Numbered from the stretch's first letter, positions 54,453 through 63,701 are shown. The stretch: 64,000 nt of DNA from Altericroceibacterium endophyticum (GCF_009827595.1 NZ_WTYT01000002.1:62001-126000); one strand, 5' to 3'. Notes: generated by a model from the letters alone, not told the origin. Program-made: numbers and translations.

Positions 54453-56780
54453 CAGGGCCTTACGGATGATCGCATGCACACCCCAATTGCCATTGGCGAC
54501 CTGCGAGATGCCGAAATCCACCCCGACCGATAACAGCGAAATCGCCTCATCCTCGGTCAGATCCTTGGTCGTCATCAGGAAGCGGCGCGCCTTGCGGAAT
54601 GCATCACGCATCGCCGCATCGATGGATGCACGCTTATAGACTTCGCTCTGTGCGCTTTCGCCCAGTTCCTTGAGATAATCGGTCTGGCTGAACCCCATGA
54701 TCACCCATTCACTCGCGGTTTCGATCAGCGGGTAATCAAGGTCACGCAAATGGTCGCGCATTTCCCCCGCCGGATGATGAATGATCTGCACCAGACCGGT
54801 CATTGAACATTCAATGGCCGTTCCGCACAATTCACTATCGCCCTGGCTGGCATGCGGATCGCCCAGTGACAGCAATCCCCCTGCCACCTGTACGGGCAGA
54901 TAGACGCTCGATCCCGGGCCGGTGCGCCAATTGTCCAGATTTCCGCCAAAGGCGCTGGGCGGCACCGAATCCACCAGCCCGGAAGTGTTGGGTGCCAGCG
55001 CGATCACGCCGAAATGCGGGCGGATCGGTATTTCGACATTGCGCAGGAATTCGTAATTCCGTTCAATCGTCGCCGGATCAACCGGGACGCCGGGATAATC
55101 ATACCGTGTATGAACCCGGCCATCGGGGTCGGTCTGCGGCGTCCAGCGATAGGAATAGACGGCATGCGCGCTGGGCATGCGGCCGGTTGCGCTGTCCACT
55201 TCATAGATCGTGATGACTTCGCGCTGCTTCGGCTCGGTCAGCATATCCTCGAAATGGAAGCCCCAGAAGGTCGCCGCATTCGATCCGAAAGCCTTGCCCT
55301 GAAACCGGTCATTGCCGCTTTCTCGCGGTTTGAGATCAAGAATCTTGACCTCGATAATATCGCCTGGCTGCGCTTCGGGAATGGCTATGGGACCGGTGCA
55401 GATATGCACGCCGAACCCCTCACCCGGCCCGCGTCCGACCGCGCTGGCATCCATCGGTCCGGCCCCGCGCCGATTGACGTTTTTCTCCTTATCCGTCCAA
55501 TGAAACACGCTTTCCGCGCCCCGATCCCCCTCGACCATCCGTTCCGGATCGTCATTGGCGTGATGGGTCAGCGTTTCCACCGTGACGAAGTCGCCCGAAC
55601 TGACGGTCAGCACAGGCTTCAGGGAAGAACTGAAATAGCCCCAATGAATCGTATTCGGGCTGACGGGAAGAAAGTGATGGCGCACCAGCCCATCAGTTCG
55701 GGGGTCATCCTGTACCGGAAGATCCTCAATCCCGACGGTAATATCCTCATCCTCCAGCGGAGTTTCGGGTGGTGGTTTGCCCTTGCCGGTAGGCGTCGGA
55801 CGACCACGCCGCAGGATCTGCTCCTGCATCTCCTCATCCACTTCCGGCAATTTGCGATATTCGCGCGGGCTCATCCCATATTGTTCACGAAATGCTCGGC
55901 TGAAGGACGCGGAATCGTTGAAGCCCCACTGAAACAGAATATCCGAAATGGATTTCTGCGCATGCAGCGGGCTGCGCAAATCGAGCCGACAGCGTTCAAG
56001 CCGCCGGACTTTTACGTAGTGACCGAAGCTGTCATTGATGCTTTCAAACAGCTTTTGCAGGTAACGCGGCGAAATGCCGTGCTCCGTCGCGACTTGCTGA
56101 TAATTGAGATTGGGATCGCTGAGCCGCATCTCGATCGTCTGGAAGATCCGCTCCAGCAAGGCGGCCCTCATACCGGCTGCACCGCCCAAAGCGCGCGGCG
56201 GCGCGTTGTCCAGCAGGCTGGCGAGCAGAAATTCAGGTAAGGCCAGCTCTACCGGGCGCAGCTGTTCTGGTTCCGCATCGCCCAGCATATCGCCCAGCGA
56301 CCGGAGCATACCCGAAAGCACACGCGCCGCACCGGCATCGGCGGCCATACGCCGGGGAGAATTGGGCAGCGGCGTTTTCAACCGCTGATCAATCAGCGAT
56401 GCGGGTATTTGCACCAGGAGCAATCGATGATCGCCAGCAAAGGAATGGCGCGCAACCGCTTCCCCTCTGGCGCAAGTGATATCGGAATCATGCAAGGCTG
56501 TCTGGTCACTGCCGGCCATCATATGGCCCGAACCATCCAGCAGCACGGTCAGCCACAGTGACCCCGGCTGATCGCTGAAGTCGAAGACATATTCCTGCGC
56601 CGTCGCGGTCAGGCGCGTAAAACTGATTCCGATCGTGCTGCGAAACTGGACCAATTCGCCATAGAGCGCCGCTTCGTCCCCGCCCTGTGACGTGATCGAA
56701 AGACGCTGAAGCGCAAAGCGCCATTCACTGGCGCGCCGCTCCTTAGGATAGGCGTTAGTTGTAAATCGCAAGGATGCCAC
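54441..56780 (-). CDS. AraC regulator fused to acetamidase/formamidase
   Basis: A single 779-residue frame. Residues 1-200 are an AraC-type sensor region, 205-312 the double helix-turn-helix (GISPRYLQKLFESINDSFGH, ISDILFQWGFNDSASFSRAF, SPREYRK), 313-365 a charged Pro/Glu-rich linker, and 366-779 a full FmdA/AmdA domain (NTIHWGYFSSSLKP, LTHHANDDPERM, GNLDNWRTG, SLGDPHASQGDSEL). Both halves are paralogous to the separate AraC and amidase genes at 50373-52455. The enzyme half is longer than the stand-alone one and lacks its CPHC pair. Start GTG 56780, with weak Shine-Dalgarno. It may be a regulator that hydrolyses its own effector, or a bifunctional enzyme-repressor; no frameshift or stop separates the halves. 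Confidence 0.93.
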   Translation of the reverse strand: MASLRFTTNAYPKERRASEWRFALQRLSITSQGGDEAALYGELVQFRSTIGISFTRLTATAQEYVFDFSDQPGSLWLTVLLDGSGHMMAGSDQTALHDSDITCARGEAVARHSFAGDHRLLLVQIPASLIDQRLKTPLPNSPRRMAADAGAARVLSGMLRSLGDMLGDAEPEQLRPVELALPEFLLASLLDNAPPRALGGAAGMRAALLERIFQTIEMRLSDPNLNYQQVATEHGISPRYLQKLFESINDSFGHYVKVRRLERCRLDLRSPLHAQKSISDILFQWGFNDSASFSRAFREQYGMSPREYRKLPEVDEEMQEQILRRGRPTPTGKGKPPPETPLEDEDITVGIEDLPVQDDPRTDGLVRHHFLPVSPNTIHWGYFSSSLKPVLTVSSGDFVTVETLTHHANDDPERMVEGDRGAESVFHWTDKEKNVNRRGAGPMDASAVGRGPGEGFGVHICTGPIAIPEAQPGDIIEVKILDLKPRESGNDRFQGKAFGSNAATFWGFHFEDMLTEPKQREVITIYEVDSATGRMPSAHAVYSYRWTPQTDPDGRVHTRYDYPGVPVDPATIERNYEFLRNVEIPIRPHFGVIALAPNTSGLVDSVPPSAFGGNLDNWRTGPGSSVYLPVQVAGGLLSLGDPHASQGDSELCGTAIECSMTGLVQIIHHPAGEMRDHLRDLDYPLIETASEWVIMGFSQTDYLKELGESAQSEVYKRASIDAAMRDAFRKARRFLMTTKDLTEDEAISLLSVGVDFGISQVANGNWGVHAIIRKALFAA

Positions 56781-56876
56781 CCGTTCTTGTTAAGGCTCGT
56801 CCCTCCTGCCGGTCTCTGCCGATTACGCAACGACTGACATTCATTTGATGCCGCGTCAATTCAATCGGGTTCGGGT

Positions 56877-58259
56877 TCAGAACGGTGTCTCATCTCCGTA
56901 CACGCTGGATGATCCGCCGCCGAGCTGCGAGGCATCACCCTTACCACATACCGACAGCATCGTCAGCGCATAGATCAGCGTGCTGGAAACCATATCGGCG
57001 GGTGTCGGGCGCCAGCGGGGCATTCCGGTGGTCACGGCCGGTATTCTGTGCATGTTGAACACGTTGTGGTCGCGCCACATGCTGGAATAAACTGGATGGG
57101 CGCGCTCGACCGGCGCCTGCCGGGCCAATCGGGTGGCGGCATCCACGGCACCTGCGAGCGGGGACACGGCCTGATCATCCGCCTCAAAACCATGGCGCAC
57201 GACCACCGGCATGATGTCAAATCCGGCCACATCCATTTTCCGCATAACAGCACTCAATCCATGCTGTGCATCGGCCGCCTTCTGCCGCGGATTGAGCGCC
57301 ACTTCGACATAGAGCGCGCACACTTCCGTGCCAGCGCCGAAATCCTGCGGAACACCGGCCCGGATCGATGCAATCTGCATCTTGGGTTCGGAACGCCCCC
57401 CGCGCCCTTCGATAACGCCATTGGCCGCCCAGTCCCGGCCCCATTCATGCAACGCTTCGATAACCGGGCCAAGCCGGTAGATCGGATTGCCATGATCGGA
57501 AACTTTCTCCGGAATATCCAGAATGGGCGTAAACATGCCGGTGCCGAACAGACGGATGCGGAACACGGCGTAGCCCGCCCCCATCCAGGTCATGCCAAAA
57601 TCCGTACCCTCTGCCGCAATCGCGTAATCGGGTGCCACACCGCCATGATGGAACAGATAATGCGCGCCGATATCCTTGCCCAGATAATCGATGCCTTCAA
57701 ATTCCTCGATCGGCTCGGGGCCGATTTCGCCGGGGCAGGCGGTAATCCATGCGGTGCCAGCCGGTTCAATGCCCGCCTTGCGCAGAGCCTTGGCCGCCAT
57801 CAGCGTGCAGGCCATGGGGCCGCGATCGTTGGAAATGGGGTAGCCGCGAAGCCGGCCCTCTTCATCGAGCCAGCACTCTTTCCATTCGCGGTCGTTCAGC
57901 GTGCTCTGGCGATAGCGATAAGAATCCTGCTGCGGATCACCGCTGGGGCTTTCCGTATCCAGATGCGCCGTGAACAGCAGATTGGCGCCCGGTGCAGTGC
58001 CGCCCAGCTGGCCGATGATATTGGGGCGTTCGGGCGTGGCGCCGACCTTGCGCGGGCTGAAGCCTTCACGTCCCATCCAGTCATAGACATATTGCGCGGC
58101 TTCGGCCTCATAGCGGGAGACCGAATGGATATTGCCCAGTTCCAGCGCCAGCGAGACCAGTTCATCCTGGTCGATAGCGGCTTCAATAGCGGCGCATTCT
58201 TCCTGGGAAACAGTGTATGGGGCGTCCGCCGGGTCGGCGAAGGCTGTTTTGTTGAACAT
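56877..58259 (-). CDS. M20-family metallohydrolase (acetylornithine deacetylase-like)
   Basis: A 460-residue amidohydrolase. Metal and catalytic residues fit M20: His99 and Asp101 (TAHLDTE), Asp145 (ISNDRG), general base Glu178 with Glu182 (CPGEIGPEP), and a C-terminal His (SMWRDHNVFNMHR). A lid domain lies between. The family cleaves N-acyl or N-carbamoyl amino acids and dipeptides. Start ATG 58259 with GAGGATATT upstream; the open frame beyond it is antisense-like reading of the MFS gene. It sits 96 bases before the fusion gene on the same strand. Confidence 0.92.
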   Translation of the reverse strand: MFNKTAFADPADAPYTVSQEECAAIEAAIDQDELVSLALELGNIHSVSRYEAEAAQYVYDWMGREGFSPRKVGATPERPNIIGQLGGTAPGANLLFTAHLDTESPSGDPQQDSYRYRQSTLNDREWKECWLDEEGRLRGYPISNDRGPMACTLMAAKALRKAGIEPAGTAWITACPGEIGPEPIEEFEGIDYLGKDIGAHYLFHHGGVAPDYAIAAEGTDFGMTWMGAGYAVFRIRLFGTGMFTPILDIPEKVSDHGNPIYRLGPVIEALHEWGRDWAANGVIEGRGGRSEPKMQIASIRAGVPQDFGAGTEVCALYVEVALNPRQKAADAQHGLSAVMRKMDVAGFDIMPVVVRHGFEADDQAVSPLAGAVDAATRLARQAPVERAHPVYSSMWRDHNVFNMHRIPAVTTGMPRWRPTPADMVSSTLIYALTMLSVCGKGDASQLGGGSSSVYGDETPF

Positions 58260-58279
58260 TGAAATATCCTCGCCTGATG

Positions 58280-59530
58280 TCAGCTGATGCGCGCTTCGGC
58301 CAGCTGAGCCGCATCTGCACCCTGGGCCTGCGGTGCCTGGCCAAGTTCCGGTTTCTTCAAACGCATCAGGACAAGCAATAACAGGAAGCCCAGCGCCGCG
58401 CAGGCCAGAAAGACGATTTGAAAACTGCCCACGGCATCGCGGATCAAACCACCAATGGCTGGCCCCACCGCTGCACTGGTCGATATGACGCACATCACGG
58501 AATATAGTTCGAGATTGGCGCGTTTGCCGAAGAAATCGAGCAGCAGCATCGCCGTGCTGACATAGCTGAAGCCCATGCCGATGCCGAGGCCGACAACAAA
58601 GATGATCATGGCGATCCAGCTGCCGCCGACCGCCAGGGCGATCGTCCCGCTTACCATGGTCCCCATCGACAGCATGGTGAGTTCGCGCGGGCCGAATTTT
58701 TCGCCCGCCAGACCAGCAATGGTCGATGCGCCCGCACTCACCAGAGCCGATGCGCTGAGCAGGGTCGCCGCGACGCCCATGCTGAAACCGGTTTCGGAAA
58801 TATGCTGGGCGGCAAATCCGTGCACGGTGGTGTTGATCAGCAGGAATGCCGAATAGACTGCGACGATCACGTAATATTGCGGCTTCCGAAAAGCAGCCTT
58901 GGCGCTCCAACCCGTAACCGGACCGCTCTCATCATCAACGTCTACTTCCAGCTTGGTCTGGTTGCGCGTGGCCGTGACGCTGGCGGCGAACAGGCCAAGC
59001 AGCATCGCCGTAATTGCAGCGCCGACCCAGTAAATCCGCCAATTTGAGGTAAAATACTGCGTGGCATAGACCAGCAGGGGACCGAACACAGATCCCAGCC
59101 CACCAGCGGTGAAATAGAAGCCGATCGCGGTGGAACGCTTCACAAAGATCTGAGAAATGACGTGGATAGCCGGCACCGTTCCGGCAAGCGAGAAGCCCAA
59201 GCCGACCAGCAACGCGCCGATGTAATAGAGCAGCGTGCCTTCGGTCATTGCAAAGCAGAGGAAGCCGGCCATCAGGATCGTGCCGCCGCACAGCAGAGTG
59301 AAACTGACCCCGATGCGGCGCGTCATCATGGCAGGCAGAACGCTGGTGATGCCGCAGGCAATTCCCAGCAGGGTGAAACCCAGACCAGCCGCAGCCCAGT
59401 TCCAGCCCAGATCCTGCACCATATAAGGCAGAACGACCCCCAGTGAATTGAAGGTGCAGGCCATCAGCAGGAAGTACAGCAGGCTGAATGCCGCAAGCAC
59501 GAGTATTCTGGCGCGGCCTTCAAATGTCAT
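58280..59530 (-). CDS. MFS transporter 1
   Basis: A 416-residue, 12-helix major facilitator protein. The pattern FNSLGVVLPYMVQDLGWNWA and KRSTAIGFYFTAGGLGSVFG fits the oxalate/formate or monocarboxylate porter group. It follows the second MFS gene and precedes the M20 gene by 20 bases, so transport and hydrolysis are probably coordinated. Substrate unknown. Confidence 0.92.
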   Translation of the reverse strand: MTFEGRARILVLAAFSLLYFLLMACTFNSLGVVLPYMVQDLGWNWAAAGLGFTLLGIACGITSVLPAMMTRRIGVSFTLLCGGTILMAGFLCFAMTEGTLLYYIGALLVGLGFSLAGTVPAIHVISQIFVKRSTAIGFYFTAGGLGSVFGPLLVYATQYFTSNWRIYWVGAAITAMLLGLFAASVTATRNQTKLEVDVDDESGPVTGWSAKAAFRKPQYYVIVAVYSAFLLINTTVHGFAAQHISETGFSMGVAATLLSASALVSAGASTIAGLAGEKFGPRELTMLSMGTMVSGTIALAVGGSWIAMIIFVVGLGIGMGFSYVSTAMLLLDFFGKRANLELYSVMCVISTSAAVGPAIGGLIRDAVGSFQIVFLACAALGFLLLLVLMRLKKPELGQAPQAQGADAAQLAEARIS

Positions 59531-59636
59531 TGGGATGCTCCCCGGCGGTTGCTCGAATCATGAGACAAAGTGTGCTCCTCGGCAAACTGCTCGTCTTGAC
59601 GCTCAACGCCCATATAGAGATTATCTTTTGATTTCC

Positions 59637-60893
59637 TCATGACGCGGCCAGCCGTCCTTCACTCAGACGGTAGCGCGGAAGCCATAAAAGCAACGCTGTG
59701 CCCACTGCCAAAACCACGCAGGCAATGTTGATTGCGCTGCGATAGCTGCCCCACGCGTCGAAGGATGCGTCGAACAAGACTGGCAGGATGCCCTGCGCAA
59801 CGATCACGCCCGAATACATGATGCCCAGAATGACACCAAAATGGCCGACTCCGAAATAGCGCATCACCAGATAACGCAGCGCGCTATATTGCGCGCCCAG
59901 AGCCACACCCAGAAATACGCCCGCCAGAATAAGCAGCGGCGCGCCATGCCCATATTCGAGCAACAGCAGCCCGGCGAGCGCCATCGCATACATCGGCGCG
60001 AGCACCAGAGGACCGCGGACCTTCTCCAGAATGCGCCCGGAGACTATTTGCCACAGCGCCCCGACCAGCGCGAAGACCGACAGGACCGTGGTGCCCATGC
60101 CAATACCCACGCCGCGATCCTGCAGGATGGGCACGACATGGCTGAAAATCGCCGTCAGGATACCGGCCCCGGCAGCCAGCGACACGAAAATCAGCCAGAA
60201 ACTGCGATACCGCAGGGCTGACTTCAGATCGAGATCGTCGCGGCCGATTGCCGGCTTATCCTCGTGACTGTTGGCCCCGCCATAGCCCGGCGCATCGCGC
60301 AGCAGGAAATACATGACCGGCAAGCCGGCCAGCAAGACAATGGCCCCCATGCCCAGATAACCAGCGCGCCAGCCATAATGCGTGATCAGCAGCGCGGCGG
60401 CGACCGGCATGATGACCGAGCCGATTCCATTGCCGACCCCAGCCGTAAAGCCAAGCGCGGTGCCGCCATTATGGGGAAACCACTCGGCCACCACTTTCGA
60501 CAGGATAGGCGTACTGGGAATGGCTCCGAAAATCCCGATCAACGTGAAAGTGACGTAAAACAGGGCGAGACTGCCATTGGAGAGCGCCAATGCCGCGATC
60601 GACGCAGCGAACAGCACATTGCCAAGCAGCAGCATCCGCCGCGTGCCATGCCGGTCAGCAAAGCGGCCTGCGATGGGATAACCTACCGCGCAGGTCGCCG
60701 CCAGAATAGCCAGTACCACCGAGATACTGGCGCGTGACCAGCCGAAACTTTCTGACAGCGGGATCAGGAATGTGCCGAACACCGCATGGACGGCCGGCGT
60801 GGTGGTGAGACCATTGCCGACCGTGGTGGCGATCAGAATACCGCGTCTTTCCTGCGGCGTGCCCGGATTGCTATGATCGCGCGCGGCCCCCAC
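59637..60893 (-). CDS. MFS transporter 2
   Basis: A 418-residue, 12-helix major facilitator with the loop-2 motif GRFADRHGTRRM and a second GRILEKVRG. Same broad monocarboxylate-like group as its neighbour, but clearly a different protein. GTG 60893 starts 5 bases after the isochorismatase-like stop; no ATG occurs before the first helices. Two transporters in tandem may handle substrate and product. Confidence 0.9.
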   Translation of the reverse strand: MGAARDHSNPGTPQERRGILIATTVGNGLTTTPAVHAVFGTFLIPLSESFGWSRASISVVLAILAATCAVGYPIAGRFADRHGTRRMLLLGNVLFAASIAALALSNGSLALFYVTFTLIGIFGAIPSTPILSKVVAEWFPHNGGTALGFTAGVGNGIGSVIMPVAAALLITHYGWRAGYLGMGAIVLLAGLPVMYFLLRDAPGYGGANSHEDKPAIGRDDLDLKSALRYRSFWLIFVSLAAGAGILTAIFSHVVPILQDRGVGIGMGTTVLSVFALVGALWQIVSGRILEKVRGPLVLAPMYAMALAGLLLLEYGHGAPLLILAGVFLGVALGAQYSALRYLVMRYFGVGHFGVILGIMYSGVIVAQGILPVLFDASFDAWGSYRSAINIACVVLAVGTALLLWLPRYRLSEGRLAAS

Positions 60894-60898
60894 CCGGA

Positions 60899-61570
60899 TC
60901 AGCTTTGCCAGGCCTGCTTAACAGCGTCGCTACTCACCAGCAGGGCACAGTTCTTCTGAAGCACGTTGAGCGGCCCCACATGCAATTCCGGCGAATAGGC
61001 CGCACTCGCATCACTGATCACAAAAACGTGATAATTGCGGTGGAAAGCCTCCCGCGCCGTGGAATCAACACAACAGTCGGTGCTGACACCGCAAACGAGC
61101 AGGGTCTCGATCCCGCGTTCTTTCAACTGAGCGTCCAGATCGGTGCCGTGGAAACTGGAAAAAAGCAGCTTCTGAATTTCGATATCACCGGGTTTCGGGG
61201 CCACACGGTAATAGTCCGCGCCGCCATCTTCGATCCGGCAAATCGCTTCACCGCCCACATCACCGCGCCGCTGCATCAGCGTTTTCAGCGCATTGGAATC
61301 GGTTTCCGGGCGCGTCACCACGCGCATGAAACCAACAGTCGCTCCGGCCTCACGCGCCGCGGCTATCAATTCTTCGATCCGGTCGATCGCGGTTTCAACC
61401 CCGCTCAGATCAACACCATAGCCGCCCAGAAGCCCGTCCGGGGCGGCAAAATCCTTCTGGATGTCGACCACGATCAGCGCAGTCGTTTCCGGCGCAATCA
61501 TGTCGCCCAACGCTGCCGCATCAACATGCGGCAGCGCGGCGACCTGCTGTTGCAGCGTTTGCTCAGCCAT
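60899..61570 (-). CDS. Isochorismatase-family cysteine hydrolase, RutB-like
   Basis: A 223-residue amidohydrolase. The triad is Asp36 (VVDIQKDF), Lys134 (EIQKLLFSSF) and Cys167 (GVSTDCCVDST). In E. coli RutB hydrolyses the ring-opened product made by RutA. Here the gene overlaps the RutA-like gene by 8 bases in the same order (monooxygenase then hydrolase), supporting a two-step N-heterocycle or amide cleavage. It lacks rutC-G around it, so the substrate may not be uracil. Confidence 0.93.
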   Translation of the reverse strand: MAEQTLQQQVAALPHVDAAALGDMIAPETTALIVVDIQKDFAAPDGLLGGYGVDLSGVETAIDRIEELIAAAREAGATVGFMRVVTRPETDSNALKTLMQRRGDVGGEAICRIEDGGADYYRVAPKPGDIEIQKLLFSSFHGTDLDAQLKERGIETLLVCGVSTDCCVDSTAREAFHRNYHVFVISDASAAYSPELHVGPLNVLQKNCALLVSSDAVKQAWQS

Positions 61571-62690
61571 TGACCGATGCCGCCACTTTACCAGGGAAAC
61601 GCTTACGCAAGGCAGGCAGAACCTCCGTGCCGAATACCGGGATCATCTTGTGATAATCGGGGAAGATCAGCATCATGCCATCGGTGCCGCCAACCTCGAG
61701 CATTTCCTCCATCTGTTCCGTGACGGATTCAGGCGATCCGATGATCCGGGGCGACATGAAGCCCGAACGCGCGGATTTGGTGAAGGCGTTTTCCTTGCCG
61801 ATTTCCTTATCGATCATACCATAGGCCCGCATCATCCCTTCCAGCGCGCCTTCGTCAAAACCATCACGGAAATTGTCGGCCATGGCCTCAGCTTCCTGGT
61901 CGGTTTCGCCCAGCACGATGGTCATCATCGAATAGGTCCGCAGATAACGGCCAACATCATCGGCCACTTCCTTGGCCTTATTGTTCGCTTCGGCCAGTTC
62001 CTGCGGCGTACCGCCGGACAGGAAGATGGCGTCCATTTCCTCGGCTGAAAAGCGCATGCCCTTTTCGGATGTTCCGGCGCAGACGGTGAAGGGTTTCTTC
62101 TCCGGCTTGGGCCAGCTTTCACAATCTTCGAGTTCGAAATAGTCGCCCTTCTGAGTCACGGAATCCTCGCTCCACAACTTCTTGATCGCGCGAATCCATT
62201 CATAGGCAAGGTCATAACGTGCATCATGGCCAACACCCTCGGGCCAGGCACCCATCTGGGAGAATTCCTGCTTATAGGACCCGGTCACGAGATTGAGACC
62301 GGCACGCCCGCCGCTGATCTGGTCCAGCGTCGCAATCATCTTGGCTGCAACGCCCGGATTCTGCAGGATCGTGTGAATGGTGGCCCAGCATTTCACCTTG
62401 GTGGTTGCCTCTGCCAGGCCTGCCATCGCGACCACGGAATCCAGCGTGTAGTTCCAATGCTCGGTCTCACCGCCATATCCGCGATATTTGGCCATCGCCA
62501 TGATGAAGTCGACCCCGGCTTCCTCCGCCAGCATGGCCGCCCTGCGGTTATAATCGTAAGAGCCGTCAATCTCCGGCTTGTTCTTCGAGATGATCCAGCC
62601 ACCATTCGCAATGGGCATGAAGATACCGAGATCCTTGCCGCCCTTGTCTGAAGGAATACCGAATTGGGTGGGTTCGTTAGTCATGCTCAT
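61563..62690 (-). CDS. LLM-class flavin monooxygenase, RutA-like
   Basis: A 375-residue FMN-dependent monooxygenase. It follows the RutA pattern (DLGIFMPIANGGWIIS, KYRGYGGETEHWN, DQISGGRAGLNLVTGSYKQE, QMGAWPEG) closely through the FMN-binding region. RutA opens uracil by oxidative cleavage of the N3-C4 amide; relatives act on other N-heterocycles and sulfonates. A reduced-FMN supplier such as RutF is not adjacent. ATG 62690 is preferred because GGGGATC lies just upstream. First gene of the minus-strand arm. Confidence 0.92.
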   Translation of the reverse strand: MSMTNEPTQFGIPSDKGGKDLGIFMPIANGGWIISKNKPEIDGSYDYNRRAAMLAEEAGVDFIMAMAKYRGYGGETEHWNYTLDSVVAMAGLAEATTKVKCWATIHTILQNPGVAAKMIATLDQISGGRAGLNLVTGSYKQEFSQMGAWPEGVGHDARYDLAYEWIRAIKKLWSEDSVTQKGDYFELEDCESWPKPEKKPFTVCAGTSEKGMRFSAEEMDAIFLSGGTPQELAEANNKAKEVADDVGRYLRTYSMMTIVLGETDQEAEAMADNFRDGFDEGALEGMMRAYGMIDKEIGKENAFTKSARSGFMSPRIIGSPESVTEQMEEMLEVGGTDGMMLIFPDYHKMIPVFGTEVLPALRKRFPGKVAASVNG

Positions 62691-62713
62691 GTGATCCCCG
62701 AATAGTGTGTCTG

Positions 62714-62724
62714 AGATTTAATCT
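62714..62724 (-). promoter_or_regulatory. Small palindrome before the RutA-like gene
   Basis: AGATT-T-AATCT, 24 bases upstream of the start, a candidate regulator half-site pair. Short, so weak. Confidence 0.25.
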
Positions 62725-62792
62725 AGCGAGGCGGCAGTCAGTTTCTTGACCAAACGCGCACGTAATATTGGACCGGAGGTGATTGCCGCAGT

Positions 62793-63701
62793 TTAAGCCT
62801 GTTCTTTCAGCGCCGCTTCCACCGCCGCTCTGTTCGGCATGGCAGGCACACCGCCCGCCTTCTGCGTGGCCTGCGCTGCGGCCGCATTCGCAATCGGCAA
62901 AGCTTCCTTCAACACGCAGCCCTGCGCCAGCAGCGCGGCCAGCGCCCCGACGAAGCAATCCCCCGCGCCGATCGTATCGACCGGCGTAATCTTGAAGGCC
63001 CGCGCGTAAAAATGATCATCGGGCCATACGGCGCAGGCGCCCGCCGCGCCCAGCGTCACAACAACGCATTGATCAGGGCGTTTCATCAGCTCGCGCGCAA
63101 TGAAAGTATCCTCCACCCGCTCCACCAAAACGCCGCCGCAATATTGCGCAAGTTCATGCTGATTGACGATCAGAACATCCACATTGTCAAACAGATCGGC
63201 GCCCGCATCAATCGCCGGCGCGGCATTCAGGATACGCAGACGATCCCCGGCATTCTCCGGCGCAAAGAAAGCCGCCAAGGCGGGCAGCGGTATTTCCAAC
63301 TGACTCAACAAAATGCGCGAGCTCTCCTGTGGCGCAGGGATTATTTGCGGGGTGACTGCACCATTGGCACCGGGCGCGACGATGATCTGATTTTCCCCCT
63401 CCGCATCCACCGCAATATAAGCGGCCCCGGTCGGCACGCCGTCCAGCACGGATACAGCGCTGCAATCAATCGCATCATCGCGCAGGGTCGCGGCCATGAA
63501 TTCGCCGCCCTCATCCGCGCCAATGGCGCCGATCATCCGCACAGGCGCCCCCATACGGCTGGCGGCAACGGCCTGATTGGCGCCCTTCCCCCCGGCCAGA
63601 CGCTGCGTGGCATGGGCCAGCACCGTTTCTCCGCCGCGCGGAAGCATGTCTACCGAGGCGACAATATCGACATTGATCGATCCCAGAATTTCAATCGACA
63701 C
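62793..63701 (-). CDS. rbsK: Ribokinase
   Basis: A 302-residue PfkB-family sugar kinase that phosphorylates ribose. Signature 1 is GGKGANQAVAASRMGA, and signature 2 DTIGAGDCFVGAL holds the catalytic Asp. SINVDIV at the start and the NQHELAQYCG segment are typical of RbsK. With a RutA/RutB-like pair 100 bases downstream on the same strand, release of ribose from a nucleoside is conceivable, but no nucleosidase or ribose transporter is present. Confidence 0.9.
   Translation of the reverse strand: MSIEILGSINVDIVASVDMLPRGGETVLAHATQRLAGGKGANQAVAASRMGAPVRMIGAIGADEGGEFMAATLRDDAIDCSAVSVLDGVPTGAAYIAVDAEGENQIIVAPGANGAVTPQIIPAPQESSRILLSQLEIPLPALAAFFAPENAGDRLRILNAAPAIDAGADLFDNVDVLIVNQHELAQYCGGVLVERVEDTFIARELMKRPDQCVVVTLGAAGACAVWPDDHFYARAFKITPVDTIGAGDCFVGALAALLAQGCVLKEALPIANAAAAQATQKAGGVPAMPNRAAVEAALKEQA

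Noticed and set aside
55014-56240. 408-residue plus-strand open frame
   Set aside because: Antisense of the AraC-amidase fusion; no family features.
57048-58262. 404-residue plus-strand open frame
   Set aside because: Antisense of the M20 gene, which has all its metal ligands.
58260-58910. N-terminal extension of the M20 gene
   Set aside because: It overlaps the MFS gene in another frame and looks like out-of-frame transporter sequence.
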